Positions 9,090-17,856 of a DNA stretch of 64,000 nucleotides are shown here, piece after piece; position 1 is the first letter of the stretch; every line of letters starts with the position of its first letter. The DNA is taken from positions 124,001 through 188,000 of the forward strand of contig JAEHCM010000004.1 in assembly GCA_020696365.1 (NCBI GenBank), given 5' to 3'. The translations under genes were made by a program, and so were the position numbers. The notes beneath the pieces were generated by a model, which was not told where the DNA came from, did not search any database, and was given only the letters and a program-made list of their open reading frames with translations. This DNA is from Thermoplasmata archaeon. GTDB taxonomy: Archaea; Thermoplasmatota; Thermoplasmata; UBA10834.

Positions 9090-10652
9090 ATGCCTATCAA
9101 CAAGAAGAACATGAGACTGAGGGTCAACGCCCGTATCACCTCCAAGGTGAGGGAGAAGGACCTTCTCGCAAAGGCGGAGGCGCTGAAGGAGGACTTCGAG
9201 CTGGTGCTCCCCACCTGTTCCCAGAAGTGCCGAGGCTGCCCATTCATCAGAACGCGGATGCATCTGGAGAGGGTGTCGCGGTCCAAGGACGATCCTAGGA
9301 GGCTCGAGAAGCTGGCAGGCAAAGGAGACAAGCTGGCCAGGGCCTATGCGGCAACCGTCGGCCTCGCGCACGATAAGAAGGCACCGTACCTCGCGTCCGC
9401 CAAGTATCCCAGGGGAACCGTCATGTTCGCGCTTCGAGGGAAGACCTCACGTGAGAAGTTAATCGGCGTCCAGAACTACGATTCGCCTCGGTGGAGAGTA
9501 TTGTCCGTCCTTGACCATGTGAAGAAGAGGAAGCTCCATTTCTATTCGTACGGTGACAGCTTCGTTTGCACCGGACGGGAGCCAGGCTCTCCGATCGAGT
9601 ACATCAGGATCGCCGCCCGCTCGGTAGGGGCGACGAAGGAGGACGACAGCAGCTTCCAGTGCGCTCACGACCCTCGGACGGTCAACCACGTGGAATACGC
9701 GTGGGTCGGAACGGGGAAGACCGTTCATCTCTGCGACGCGTGCGCGACGCGATCGAAGAACGTCCTATCGAAACTCGCCGTGGGCATGGCCGTCCCCGAA
9801 GTGCTCGACAGCATAGACATATCGATAAAGCGTCCGCTCAAGACGACTTCCTCCGCGAGCGGGTGCGAGGACCTATTGGACCATCCGATCGACAGGGAGT
9901 TGCTGGAGGACTACTCTTCGGGCAAGATCGGAGACCGAGAGCTGATAGACAAGCACATGGATGATGTCAAGGCCGAGCTGACGAAGCAGAGCCGGAGGGT
10001 GTTCGTCAGAGGCGACCAGTGCTTCGGCGAAGATGCGAATACCTTCGTCGAGACGATCACCACCGATCCGCTGGAAGTCGATGCGCTCAAGGGGTTGCTG
10101 GCCGAGATCAAACACCCGGTCGTGGTCGACTCAGGGGACACCGTGAACAAGCTCATGGCCACCTACTGGCTCGAGCACGGCAAGAACGCGCTGAAGGCGA
10201 TCGTCTCCGACAAGCTGGCAGAGAAGTACTTCGACGGCAGCGACGAAGCCGTGAACTCCCCCATGAAGATCATACGACGGGCGGCGAAGAATGCGGAGCG
10301 CGAGGCCGTGAATTCCAAGATACCGAGATATGACGGACTTGGCACCTATGGCAAGTTCATCGACGATGTGGCCCGAGCGTACAAGACGAGTGGGTCTACT
10401 GAAGCCAGTGCGATCATCGATGCTGAATCGTCAGCAGACCACCGGACGAGGGCGGTCGCCCACGCGTTCGACCTCTCGTTGGGGATCACCACAAGGGCCT
10501 GGAGACTCACGAAGGAGGAGAAGGATCTCGGCAAGCACCTGAAACAGTACGCGGTCAAGCTCATCAAGAGCGAGAGTCCCGACGACCATCATTCGGCCTT
10601 CGCGGCATTCATGCGGGAGGCGGGCGTGGTCGAGGAGTTCACGCGCGTTTGA
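9090..10652 (+). CDS. Unrecognised 520-residue protein with Cys clusters
   Basis: I do not recognise this family. The reading frame is long, starts with a leaderless-type ATG and has codon use like its neighbours, so it is very likely real. It has no signal peptide or membrane helix. The N-terminus is basic (residues 1-30). A tight Cys cluster, CSQKCRGC, lies at about 43-50. A second set is CAH at about 191 followed by HLCDACATRS at about 215-224, a pair that could bind zinc or an Fe-S cluster. The C-terminal half is helical and charged with no motif I can name. The gene converges on the Taw2 gene with a 14-base overlap. Nucleic-acid binding is a guess from the basic character and the Cys clusters. 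Confidence 0.7.
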   Translation: MPINKKNMRLRVNARITSKVREKDLLAKAEALKEDFELVLPTCSQKCRGCPFIRTRMHLERVSRSKDDPRRLEKLAGKGDKLARAYAATVGLAHDKKAPYLASAKYPRGTVMFALRGKTSREKLIGVQNYDSPRWRVLSVLDHVKKRKLHFYSYGDSFVCTGREPGSPIEYIRIAARSVGATKEDDSSFQCAHDPRTVNHVEYAWVGTGKTVHLCDACATRSKNVLSKLAVGMAVPEVLDSIDISIKRPLKTTSSASGCEDLLDHPIDRELLEDYSSGKIGDRELIDKHMDDVKAELTKQSRRVFVRGDQCFGEDANTFVETITTDPLEVDALKGLLAEIKHPVVVDSGDTVNKLMATYWLEHGKNALKAIVSDKLAEKYFDGSDEAVNSPMKIIRRAAKNAEREAVNSKIPRYDGLGTYGKFIDDVARAYKTSGSTEASAIIDAESSADHRTRAVAHAFDLSLGITTRAWRLTKEEKDLGKHLKQYAVKLIKSESPDDHHSAFAAFMREAGVVEEFTRV

Positions 10653-11673
10653 CGACCCTCGCGTCCACCACGACATGGCTCACGCCAGGTGAGTACGATT
10701 TCACCTCTCTGAACCCGATGACATCCACGCGTCCACGGGGGTTCGCGGCCTGCAACCTCTCGACCGGACGGGCGGGGAGCAGCTCGCACGGACATGTCTC
10801 ATGGTAGTGTATGATACCTCCGCTCTTGACCAAACGGAACGCCGTGCTCAGGTACTCGTGCGTCGTCTTGACATAGCCCATCAACACCCTGTCAGCGACG
10901 GACTCGCCCTCCAGGGAGCGGTTGTCTCCCAGGACAGGCTCGACGATACCCTCTACACGGTTAAGCCTTATGTTTTCGACGAGGTAGCTGTGGGACACCG
11001 GATTGAGCTCGCAGGCGATTATCTTCCTGGGCCGTTGGTGTACGGCCAACGGAATGGAGAAGTATCCGATGCCGGCGAACATGTCCACGACTATCTCGTC
11101 GTCGCAGCCGATGCTTGCCACCCGGGCCCTCTCATCGTTGTTCCCCGACGAGAACATCAGCTTAGACACGTCGAACTTGTACAGGACCTCGTTCTCTCTG
11201 TGGACCGCTACGGTGTCTGTGCCGAACAGCAGGCGTACGACAGGCGTCCTGAGATCACCTGTGACGCCTCCCTCGTCTCTGAGGACAGATTTCACGCGCA
11301 GGACAGACGCGTAGGCCGCTGCCACCTCATCCTCATGCTCGTCCAGCTCGTGCGGCAGTCGCAGTACGAGGACCTCCCCGAACTGTTCCCACTTGACCGG
11401 TAGGAGCAGTTTCAACGGCTCCGGTAGCTCCGCCTCGTCACGGATGTCGTCGATGGGGTCGTTGCGGGAGCTCCTGTGCGGAAATACGCGCTCGACGACA
11501 TCGGCACCTGGCCCGAGCAATGAGCCGATATCGAGTGGCCCCACGGTCGGGATGATGACATGGCCGCCTTCCTCGATGATCGACTTCGTTTTGTCGACCG
11601 CGCACATTGCTGCCAGACGCCGCCTCGTCCCCTCTGCCTGTCTTCTCGAGACCCTTACGCCCTTCACGGACAT
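10639..11673 (-). CDS. taw2: Taw2-like tRNA(Phe) 4-demethylwyosine aminocarboxypropyltransferase
   Basis: Predicted to transfer the 3-amino-3-carboxypropyl group of S-adenosylmethionine to the tricyclic base at position 37 of tRNA-Phe during wyosine synthesis. The 344 residues share the Trm5/Tyw2 layout: an N-terminal domain, then a Rossmann methyltransferase-like core with VVDMFAGIGYFSIPLAV (SAM loop), ACELNPVSH and LGDNR. Taw2/Tyw2 is favoured over Trm5 by MGYVKTTHEYL where Trm5 has an MNLP-type motif, and by GGIIHYHE near residue 290. The start is ATG at 11673. The 3' end overlaps the convergent unknown gene by 14 bases. The choice between Taw2 and Trm5 rests on these motifs alone. Confidence 0.82.
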   Translation of the reverse strand: MSVKGVRVSRRQAEGTRRRLAAMCAVDKTKSIIEEGGHVIIPTVGPLDIGSLLGPGADVVERVFPHRSSRNDPIDDIRDEAELPEPLKLLLPVKWEQFGEVLVLRLPHELDEHEDEVAAAYASVLRVKSVLRDEGGVTGDLRTPVVRLLFGTDTVAVHRENEVLYKFDVSKLMFSSGNNDERARVASIGCDDEIVVDMFAGIGYFSIPLAVHQRPRKIIACELNPVSHSYLVENIRLNRVEGIVEPVLGDNRSLEGESVADRVLMGYVKTTHEYLSTAFRLVKSGGIIHYHETCPCELLPARPVERLQAANPRGRVDVIGFREVKSYSPGVSHVVVDARVVKRA

Positions 11674-11757
11674 CTGAAAGCAGGCATGAGTTTAATGGTT
11701 TGCGAGGGCCGCCATCGCCAAAAAACATATAGCTTCTCGGGGGTTTCCTCGCTCACT

Positions 11758-12567
11758 ATGATGCGCGGTTGGCTGGCTTTCGCGTTCGTTGCTCTCGTCA
11801 TCATCCAGGGTCAGGCATCCGCCTCGGTGCCCGCGCCTGGCCTTCCGCAATATGCCAACAACATGCTATCTGATTTTGTCACGCCGACCGTCGCCCCAGG
11901 CGAGTCGCTCGTTTTCGCGTTCAACCTTACGAACCCCTACGACGACCCTGAGTGCACTATGGTGAACATCACACTGGACGTGGGGATATACCGGTACGCG
12001 ACGCAGGAGGAGGTACGCGATGTCGACGACGACTTCGATGACCCACCCGCGTTCGAAGGGGGCGACACTGAGACGGCCGTTGAGTTCGCGGAACTGCCGC
12101 CCAACACGACGGAGAGGATAGCGCTCACGATCATGACCGATAAGGACACGCCCCACGGCTCGTACTTCCTGCAAAGCACGTACTTCATGCGTTTCCGGAT
12201 GGCGTTCTCCTTCGAAGCGAACGACACGCAGGTGGTTCTTCAGTCGAGGGGTTACTTCTCGGACGACGAGTGGGACGAGATGGTGTCCTTCGACCCTGAG
12301 GAGAGCATCGTGAACATGACCTACATGTCCGAACTGGGCGTGGACGGCCTCATCCCGGACTCCTCCTTCGGACTCAAGATCCCGATCCCGAGATGGCCGT
12401 TGGCCCTCCTGATAGTTGCATGCGCGGGAACGGCGTTCACGGCGACATACTATTTCGTCCTGGACAACCCTGGCAAGTATCCGAAACTAGAGAAGCGATT
12501 TTATCAGCTGAGGGGAAAACTTGGCGAGCTTAGGAGCAAGCTTGAGAACGTTCTTCGAAAGCGCTGA
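11758..12567 (+). CDS. Secreted, C-terminally membrane-anchored protein of unknown function
   Basis: 269 residues. A signal peptide (MMRGWLAFAFVALVIIQG) is followed by an extracellular domain rich in acidic residues and N-glycosylation sequons (NLT, NIT, NTT, NDT, NMT). The fold looks like a beta-sandwich similar to NEW3/CARDB-type domains (APGESLVFAFNLTNP... DTPHGSYFLQSTYFMRFRM). One C-terminal membrane helix (WPLALLIVACAGTAFTATYYF) precedes a basic, Leu-rich cytoplasmic tail that may be helical. ATG at 11758 (or the adjacent 11761) sits about 30 bases after a CATATAG TATA-like element, suggesting a leaderless mRNA; the longer frame to 11560 overlaps the divergent Taw2 gene. The last 81 bases overlap the convergent reductase gene. 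I see no catalytic motif. Confidence 0.7.
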   Translation: MMRGWLAFAFVALVIIQGQASASVPAPGLPQYANNMLSDFVTPTVAPGESLVFAFNLTNPYDDPECTMVNITLDVGIYRYATQEEVRDVDDDFDDPPAFEGGDTETAVEFAELPPNTTERIALTIMTDKDTPHGSYFLQSTYFMRFRMAFSFEANDTQVVLQSRGYFSDDEWDEMVSFDPEESIVNMTYMSELGVDGLIPDSSFGLKIPIPRWPLALLIVACAGTAFTATYYFVLDNPGKYPKLEKRFYQLRGKLGELRSKLENVLRKR

Positions 12568-13650
12568 GGGGTAGTCTATGTCCCCTGTCGCCTCAATCAG
12601 AGCCCTCACCTCGGGATCGTCGAACATGCGGAGGGCCTGGTCCATCTTCCTGTCCGTGAGCGTGAGGAACACCTTCCGTATCCGGAAGGCCCTGCTCAGC
12701 TCCTGGCCGAACGCCTCCCTCCAGAGGGCGTCGTAATCGGAGAGCGATGTCCCATCCGGGTCATCCAGGTGACGGCGCGCGACATCCGAGCACAGCTCCG
12801 CGCCCCTTATGCCGGTGTACACGCCGCCCCCGGACAGCGGCTTCGCATGACACGCAGCATCGCCGACGAGCATGATTCTTCCGGAGACCGCGGACCTGCC
12901 GACGCCGACGGGGATGCGCCCAGCGGACCTCGATATCTGCGACGCGTTCGCGAACTCCGGTCTGGACAACAGTATCTTGAGATACTTTGAAGGTGGTTCA
13001 TTCTCGCCCCAAGTGCACAGACCGACCCGGGTCACGTCACCGGCTGGGATGGACCATCCGAAGAACCCTGGAGCGATCTTGGAGCCGATGTACAGGTCCA
13101 CGAAGTCGGGGTCTGACTCGACGCCTGTCAACTCCGTCTGAAACCCGTGGAGCACCTGCTTCGGCGGCCGGAGACCTGCAGCCTGTCGACATATGGACCG
13201 ATGGCCGTCGGCGCCTATCAGCACGTCAGCGGTGAGATGGCAGTCCTTGCCTGGGGTATCCAGCTCTGCCTCGATGCAGGTCCCTTCGTCCCTGACCGTC
13301 CTGACCCTTGAGCCGGTGACCGGGACAGCGCCGGCCGAGAGAGCACGCTCGAAGAGCAGCGAGTCGAAGATTCTCCTGTCGACGACATGTGCCCTCGGCT
13401 TCTTTGACTCGATTGTGAGAACGAAGCCAAGTGGCGAGTGTATCCTCGCCCCTCTGACGCTCGATATGATGCTCTCTCTGGCGAAGTCAGGTACCCCCCT
13501 CGGGGTAACGAGTCCCGCGCACTGGACGGGCTCACCGGGGGAGTCGTGCTCCTCGACGATGACGACATCGTGGTCGACGGCAAGGTTCATCGCCGCGATA
13601 GAGCCGGCGGGACCTCCGCCGATGACCAAAGCCTCGGACCGCACGGGCAT
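12487..13650 (-). CDS. Geranylgeranyl reductase family FAD-dependent oxidoreductase
   Basis: Probable digeranylgeranylglycerophospholipid reductase-type enzyme that saturates the isoprenoid chains of archaeal membrane lipids. The 387 residues begin with an FAD dinucleotide-binding loop (VIGGGPAGSIAAMNLA). They also contain EPVQCAGLV, matching the family PxxC(A/S)G pattern, the second FAD motif LIGADGHRS, and LVGDAACHAKPLSGGGVYTGIRGAE, the GD/PL-GGG segment that contacts FAD and substrate. The C-terminus lacks membrane helices. It lies 23 kb from the isoprenoid genes at 36.9-39.8 kb that make its likely precursor. The substrate is uncertain because archaea often have several paralogues. Confidence 0.85.
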   Translation of the reverse strand: MPVRSEALVIGGGPAGSIAAMNLAVDHDVVIVEEHDSPGEPVQCAGLVTPRGVPDFARESIISSVRGARIHSPLGFVLTIESKKPRAHVVDRRIFDSLLFERALSAGAVPVTGSRVRTVRDEGTCIEAELDTPGKDCHLTADVLIGADGHRSICRQAAGLRPPKQVLHGFQTELTGVESDPDFVDLYIGSKIAPGFFGWSIPAGDVTRVGLCTWGENEPPSKYLKILLSRPEFANASQISRSAGRIPVGVGRSAVSGRIMLVGDAACHAKPLSGGGVYTGIRGAELCSDVARRHLDDPDGTSLSDYDALWREAFGQELSRAFRIRKVFLTLTDRKMDQALRMFDDPEVRALIEATGDIDYPSALSKNVLKLAPKLAKFSPQLIKSLL

Positions 13651-13808
13651 CGAAGAGCCGTCAGCGATATTTCATGTTTGCCAACAACCGCGGCGATTAT
13701 CATACGTCAAGCAACGAGCTTAAGCCCTCGGGAGTGCAAGGTCGATAAGAAGGTTCGACCGGTCGAGCACGGCGTCATACATATGGTAGGGCGTGTGCGC
13801 GTCCCGGC

Positions 13809-14456
13809 TCACTTCCCTGGGACAGTCTCCCAGTCCTTCAGGAAGCGCTCGATGCCTGCATCGGTCAGGTTGTGTCTGACCATCTTCTTCAGGATATCGT
13901 ACGGTATGGTGGCCACATGAGCACCTGCGAGCGCTGCCTCGGTCACATGAAGTGGATGCCTTATGCTCGCCGCGATGACCTGTGTGTGGAAGCCGTGCAC
14001 ATCGAATATCTCGACGATGTCGCGTACCAGGTCCATGCCCGTGTGGTTTATGTCGTCGAGCCTCCCAACGAACGGCGACACATAAGTCGCGCCGGCCTTC
14101 GCGGCGAGGAGCGCCTGGTTGGATGAGAAGACTAGCGTGACGTTCGTCCTGATACTCTCCCCCGACAGGACCTTGACGGCCTTGAGACCCTCAGCGGTCA
14201 TGGGTATCTTCACGACGACGTTCTTGTGCATCTTCGAGAGCTCCCTGGCCTCTTTGACCATGCCGTCCGCGTCCATCGAGACCGCCTCCGCACTGATGTC
14301 GCCATCGACGACCGAGCATATCTCCCTGATGATATCCTCGAAGCCGCGCCCCTCCTTGGCGACCAGGGTCGGGTTTGTCGTCACGCCGTCCAGTATGCCC
14401 CAGCTGTTGATCTCACGTATGTGCTCCAGATTCGCAGTATCGATGAATATCTTCAT
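13809..14456 (-). CDS. Transaldolase, short TalC/fructose-6-phosphate aldolase-like class
   Basis: 215-residue class I aldolase-fold enzyme with the compact size of TalC/MipB proteins. Motifs: [14 protein letters not shown] (substrate Asp), [29 protein letters not shown] with the Schiff-base Lys, and [10 protein letters not shown]. It should move dihydroxyacetone units between sugar phosphates in the non-oxidative pentose pathway. It is encoded 11 bases after the C-terminal transketolase subunit, so the three genes form one operon that supplies ribose phosphates together with RpiA at 25.2 kb. Transaldolase and fructose-6-phosphate aldolase activity cannot be told apart from sequence here. Confidence 0.88.
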   Translation of the reverse strand: MKIFIDTANLEHIREINSWGILDGVTTNPTLVAKEGRGFEDIIREICSVVDGDISAEAVSMDADGMVKEARELSKMHKNVVVKIPMTAEGLKAVKVLSGESIRTNVTLVFSSNQALLAAKAGATYVSPFVGRLDDINHTGMDLVRDIVEIFDVHGFHTQVIAASIRHPLHVTEAALAGAHVATIPYDILKKMVRHNLTDAGIERFLKDWETVPGK

Positions 14457-14467
14457 GTGTCAACCCC

Positions 14468-15412
14468 TCACTTCTTCCTCTTCATCACGTCGTGCGCGGC
14501 CTCCACTATGTTCTCGATCGTGAGGCCGTACTTCTCCATCAACTCGTTGCACGCTCCTGACTCGCCGAACACGTCTGGTATGCCGACGCGCTTCATCGGC
14601 ACATGGAAGTTCTCGACCAGGCACATCGCGACCGCGCTGCCCATGCCCATCATCACGCTATGCTCCTCCGCCGTCACGACTCCGCCCGTCTCGCGCGCAG
14701 CCTTGACGACGGTCTTCTCGTCCAGCGGCTTGATCGTGTGCAGGTTGATGACCCGGGCGTCGATGCCGTGCTTCGCCAGCTCCTCGGCCGCCTCGAGACA
14801 CTTCGAGACCAGGATGCCGCAGCCTATCAGCGTCACGTCCGTCCCGTCCCTCATGACATTCGCCTTGCTCATCTCGAACGGCGTGTCCTTGTCCGTCACC
14901 GTCGGCACGTCCGCTCTTCCGATGCGGACATACACCGGATCCTTGGTCTTCGCGATAGCCTTGACGACATTGTAAGTCTCGTTCGAATCGACAGGCACGA
15001 TGACCGCCATGTTGGGGAGCACGCGCATCAGGGCGATATCCTCGATGATCTGGTGAGACGCGCCGTCGCCTCCGACGGTGATGCCAGCGTGCGACGCCAC
15101 GATCTTGATGTTCAGTTTCGGGTACGCGACGGACTGCCTGATCTGGTCGTAGCACCTACCCGTGCCGAAGACCGCGAAGGTCGAGACGAAGACCGTCTTG
15201 CCGGATGCGGCGAGGCCTGCGGCGGTGTCGATCATGTTCTGCTCCGCGATGCCGCAGTTGAAGAACCGCTCGGGGAACGCCGATGCGAAATCCGCGGTCC
15301 GTGTGGAACTCGACAGGTCCGCATCGAGCACGACGATGTCGCTCCTCTCCTTTCCCAGCTCTACGAGCGCGCGGCCGTACTGCTTCCTCTGGCTCTCCCA
15401 CTTCCAGGTCAT
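14468..15412 (-). CDS. Transketolase, C-terminal subunit
   Basis: Second half of a split transketolase, 314 residues, carrying the pyrimidine-binding and C-terminal domains. Visible are FASAFPERFFNCGIAEQNMIDTAAGLAASG with the catalytic Glu of the Pyr domain, GDGASHQIIEDIALMR, and the C-terminal domain with EEHSVMMGMGSAVA. The start is ATG at 15412, overlapping the N-terminal subunit's stop as ATGA; a longer in-frame extension to 15532 lies inside that gene and is not used. It forms the ThDP enzyme with the neighbouring subunit. Confidence 0.93.
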   Translation of the reverse strand: MTWKWESQRKQYGRALVELGKERSDIVVLDADLSSSTRTADFASAFPERFFNCGIAEQNMIDTAAGLAASGKTVFVSTFAVFGTGRCYDQIRQSVAYPKLNIKIVASHAGITVGGDGASHQIIEDIALMRVLPNMAVIVPVDSNETYNVVKAIAKTKDPVYVRIGRADVPTVTDKDTPFEMSKANVMRDGTDVTLIGCGILVSKCLEAAEELAKHGIDARVINLHTIKPLDEKTVVKAARETGGVVTAEEHSVMMGMGSAVAMCLVENFHVPMKRVGIPDVFGESGACNELMEKYGLTIENIVEAAHDVMKRKK

Positions 15413-16248
15413 CGGTCCGTCCCCCCCAGCTCCTTCATCGCCTGCTTGTACTCCTCGTCCGTGGGTGCCTTGCCGTGGAAGTGTAGCGAGCCCTCCATGT
15501 AGCTCACGCCCTTGCCTTTGATCGTGTGGCATATGATGGCGGTGGGCCTGCCCTTGACGCCCTTGGCCTCATTCGTCGCCTGGATAATCTCCTTCATGCT
15601 GTGGCCGTTTATCTCGATCACGTGCCATCCGAAAGCCTTCCACTTGTCAGCAAGGGGTTCGAGTGACATGATCTTCTCCGTCGGGCCGTCCAGCTGCAGC
15701 TTGTTCCTGTCTATGTACGCTGTGATGTTGTCGAGCTTGTAGTGCGACGCGAGCATCGCGGCCTCCCACGTCTCGCCGACGTCCATCTCGCCATCCCCAC
15801 AGAGCACGTATATCCGGTACAGCTTGCGGTCGAGCTTGGCCGCCAACGCCATGCCGTTCCCGGCTGCCAGGCCGTGTCCGAGGGACCCCGTGGACATCTC
15901 GACCCCTGGGGTCTTGCGCATGCACGGATGACCTTGGAGCCTGCTACCCAGCTTCCTCAGGGTCTCCAGCTCCTTCTCGGGGAAGTACTTGGCCTCCGCG
16001 AGGACCGCGTACAGAGCGGGGGCGGCGTGGCCTTTGCTCAGGACGAACCTGTCCCGTTCCGGCCAGTCAGGCCGCTTGGAATCGTGCTTCATTACGTGGA
16101 AGTAAAGGGCGACCATGATATCGACGCCCGACAGCGAACCGCCCGGGTGGCCGGAGCCCGCCCGGTAGATCATGGTGATCGAGTGAGACCTCACCCTCTT
16201 GGCAATGGCCTCGAGTTCCGCGATGAATTCACCGTCGTAAATCTCCAA
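15409..16248 (-). CDS. Transketolase, N-terminal (ThDP-binding) subunit
   Basis: First half of the split transketolase. Diagnostic motifs are YRAGSGHPGGSLSGVDIMVALYFHV, RDRFVLSKGHAAPALYA, GSLGHGLAAGNGMALAAK and the ThDP-binding GDGEMDVGETWEAAMLASHYKLDNI...DRNKLQ. I prefer the TTG start at 16248 (279 residues): AGGGG lies 9 bases upstream, it gives the normal family N-terminus, and a TATA-like TTTAAATT at 16303-16310 would place transcription start near 16280. The GTG at 16299 would then be upstream of the mRNA. It acts in the non-oxidative pentose pathway with the transaldolase of the same operon. Confidence 0.9.
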   Translation of the reverse strand: MEIYDGEFIAELEAIAKRVRSHSITMIYRAGSGHPGGSLSGVDIMVALYFHVMKHDSKRPDWPERDRFVLSKGHAAPALYAVLAEAKYFPEKELETLRKLGSRLQGHPCMRKTPGVEMSTGSLGHGLAAGNGMALAAKLDRKLYRIYVLCGDGEMDVGETWEAAMLASHYKLDNITAYIDRNKLQLDGPTEKIMSLEPLADKWKAFGWHVIEINGHSMKEIIQATNEAKGVKGRPTAIICHTIKGKGVSYMEGSLHFHGKAPTDEEYKQAMKELGGTDR

Positions 16249-16302
16249 AATCTCATCCCCTGGCGATGCTGCAACCTCAGGGCGGGATAACGGTCGCACT
16301 AG

Positions 16303-16310
16303 TTTAAATT
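16303..16310 (-). promoter_or_regulatory. TATA-like element of the transketolase-transaldolase operon
   Basis: AATTTAAA on the minus strand. An archaeal promoter with this box would start transcription about 25 bases downstream, near 16280, which helps choose the TTG start at 16248. Confidence 0.5.
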
Positions 16311-16331
16311 ATTCCAGGGACTGCGGGACTG

Positions 16332-16958
16332 TCAGGTCTCGAGTATCCTCGCCCTTTTCCCGTCTATCTTGACCTTTCCCTGCGCGAAGAGCTGGACCGC
16401 CCTAGGATAAAGCTTATGCTCCTCCTTGAGGATCCGTTCCTGGAGCGTCTCCGGTGTGTCGTCCTCGAGGACGGGGACGGCCTTCTGCAGTAATATCGGA
16501 CCGCCGTCCACCTCGGCCGTCACGACATGAACCGTACATCCCGATACCTTGCATCCGTAGTCGATGACCGCCTCATGCACGTGGAGGCCATGCATGCCCT
16601 TCCCTCCGAAGGACGGGAGTAGGGCAGGATGCGTGTTGATCACTCTTCCAGCGTACTTGTCGATCATGAGACGGGTCAGCATGCGCAGGTATCCTGCGAG
16701 GCATACCAAATCCACCTGGTGCTGTCCGAGGCACTCGATGACATCTGTCTCATGCTGCTCCCGGGTGAAACCCTCATGCGGAAAACAAAATGCGGCGATC
16801 CCGTGCTTTTTAGCCCTATCAAGCGCGGACGCATTGAAGACGTTGGATATCACGACGACCACATCGCCGTCTATCTCCCCCCGCTCGCACGAGTCGATTA
16901 TTGCTTGAAGGTTCGTTCCGCCGCCCGATGCCAGAATTCCGATTCTAAGCCGTTTCAT
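16332..16958 (-). CDS. purN: Phosphoribosylglycinamide formyltransferase PurN
   Basis: 208 residues, full length for PurN. It transfers a formyl group from 10-formyltetrahydrofolate to GAR in purine synthesis. Motifs: ILASGGGTNLQAIID at the N-terminus, the catalytic Asn-His-Asp set as RVINTHPALLPSFGGKGMHG (N..H) and SGCTVHVVTAEVDGGPIL (Asp), and YLRMLTRLM. The presence of PurN implies folate-type C1 carriers or a substitute. It lies 87 bases downstream of PCNA on the same strand and could be cotranscribed with it. Confidence 0.93.
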   Translation of the reverse strand: MKRLRIGILASGGGTNLQAIIDSCERGEIDGDVVVVISNVFNASALDRAKKHGIAAFCFPHEGFTREQHETDVIECLGQHQVDLVCLAGYLRMLTRLMIDKYAGRVINTHPALLPSFGGKGMHGLHVHEAVIDYGCKVSGCTVHVVTAEVDGGPILLQKAVPVLEDDTPETLQERILKEEHKLYPRAVQLFAQGKVKIDGKRARILET

Positions 16959-17045
16959 GACAGATCAGCCTAGTTTCTCGAGAGGCTCCTGCGTGAGCGT
17001 TCGCCGCTGACATCGACAGATGCTTCGGTTCCAGACACACACGCT

Positions 17046-17786
17046 TCAGTCATTGCTCTCGATCCTTGGAGCAAGTAGGTACCTCACTTCACCCTTTCCA
17101 TCAGCGATCTTGAACTCCATCCTGACGGGAAAATCGCTTCCGAGATGCATCGTGACCTCGCTGCCCGAGGAAACGGACTTGAGCATGTTGGAGAAGTACT
17201 CCAGTGGGAACAGGCTCCTGACGCTTCCCTGTACCTTGAGAGCGGGGAGGTCCTTCTTGGCCTTCCTCCAGTGGACCTGGTCCATGTCACCCTCGCAGCT
17301 CATTTCAAACCCCTCAGGGCTGGCTACCAAGGCTATGTGGTCTGAGACCGTCTCGCTCGCCTTTATCCCCTGCATGAGGTCTTCGGATCTGACGGTCACG
17401 GAGGCTGGGAGGTCCAGGTTCGGCACCTTCGGGTCGCTCATCCCTGTCGTGTCGATGAGGCTCATGTGCCTCGTTATATCGCCGACGACGATCTTGAGCC
17501 TACGTTTGTCCTCGTCGTGCTTCAGGTCGACCATGTCGCCGCCTTTCGCAAGCTTGAGGAACTGGCTGAGTTTGTCGATGTCGATTCCGATCTCGCTCTC
17601 ATCCGCCTTGAACTCATCGAAGGCGTCCTTGCCGAGCGTCATGTCTACCATGGCGATGTGCGCGGGATCGACCGCCCTGAGCGTGAGACCATCGGAGTTC
17701 ATGGTGAACTTGGCCTCATCCACAAGGGTCGAAACGACGTTGACGACTTCCTTCAAAACTTCAGCTCTGGCTCTAGCCTGAAACAT
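17046..17786 (-). CDS. pcn: DNA polymerase sliding clamp (PCNA)
   Basis: 246-residue archaeal PCNA that forms a homotrimeric ring holding polymerase, FEN1 and ligase on DNA. Sequence marks include LTLRAVDPAHIAMVDM, DESEIGIDIDKLSQFLK, the interdomain connector region, and a C-terminal MEFKIADGKGEVRYLLAPRIE. The C-terminal LAPRIE is the usual site that meets PIP-box partners. The start is ATG at 17786 behind GGAAGGGGG. A TATA-like stretch at 17825-17834 gives it its own promoter downstream of TFS. Confidence 0.96.
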   Translation of the reverse strand: MFQARARAEVLKEVVNVVSTLVDEAKFTMNSDGLTLRAVDPAHIAMVDMTLGKDAFDEFKADESEIGIDIDKLSQFLKLAKGGDMVDLKHDEDKRRLKIVVGDITRHMSLIDTTGMSDPKVPNLDLPASVTVRSEDLMQGIKASETVSDHIALVASPEGFEMSCEGDMDQVHWRKAKKDLPALKVQGSVRSLFPLEYFSNMLKSVSSGSEVTMHLGSDFPVRMEFKIADGKGEVRYLLAPRIESND

Positions 17787-17824
17787 TAGTCCCCCTTCCG
17801 TTATACACCTGTAATCCTTCTTTG

Positions 17825-17834
17825 TTTTAAATAG
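17825..17834 (-). promoter_or_regulatory. TATA box of the PCNA gene
   Basis: CTATTTAAAA on the minus strand, about 40 bases before ATG 17786; the short leader contains a GGAAGGGGG ribosome-binding site. Confidence 0.55.
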
Positions 17835-17856
17835 CTTTGCGCATCCATCCAGTGCA

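Noticed and set aside
16249-16299. Upstream GTG start of the transketolase N-terminal subunit
   Set aside because: It lies upstream of the transcription start predicted from the TTTAAATT box and adds residues not typical of the family.
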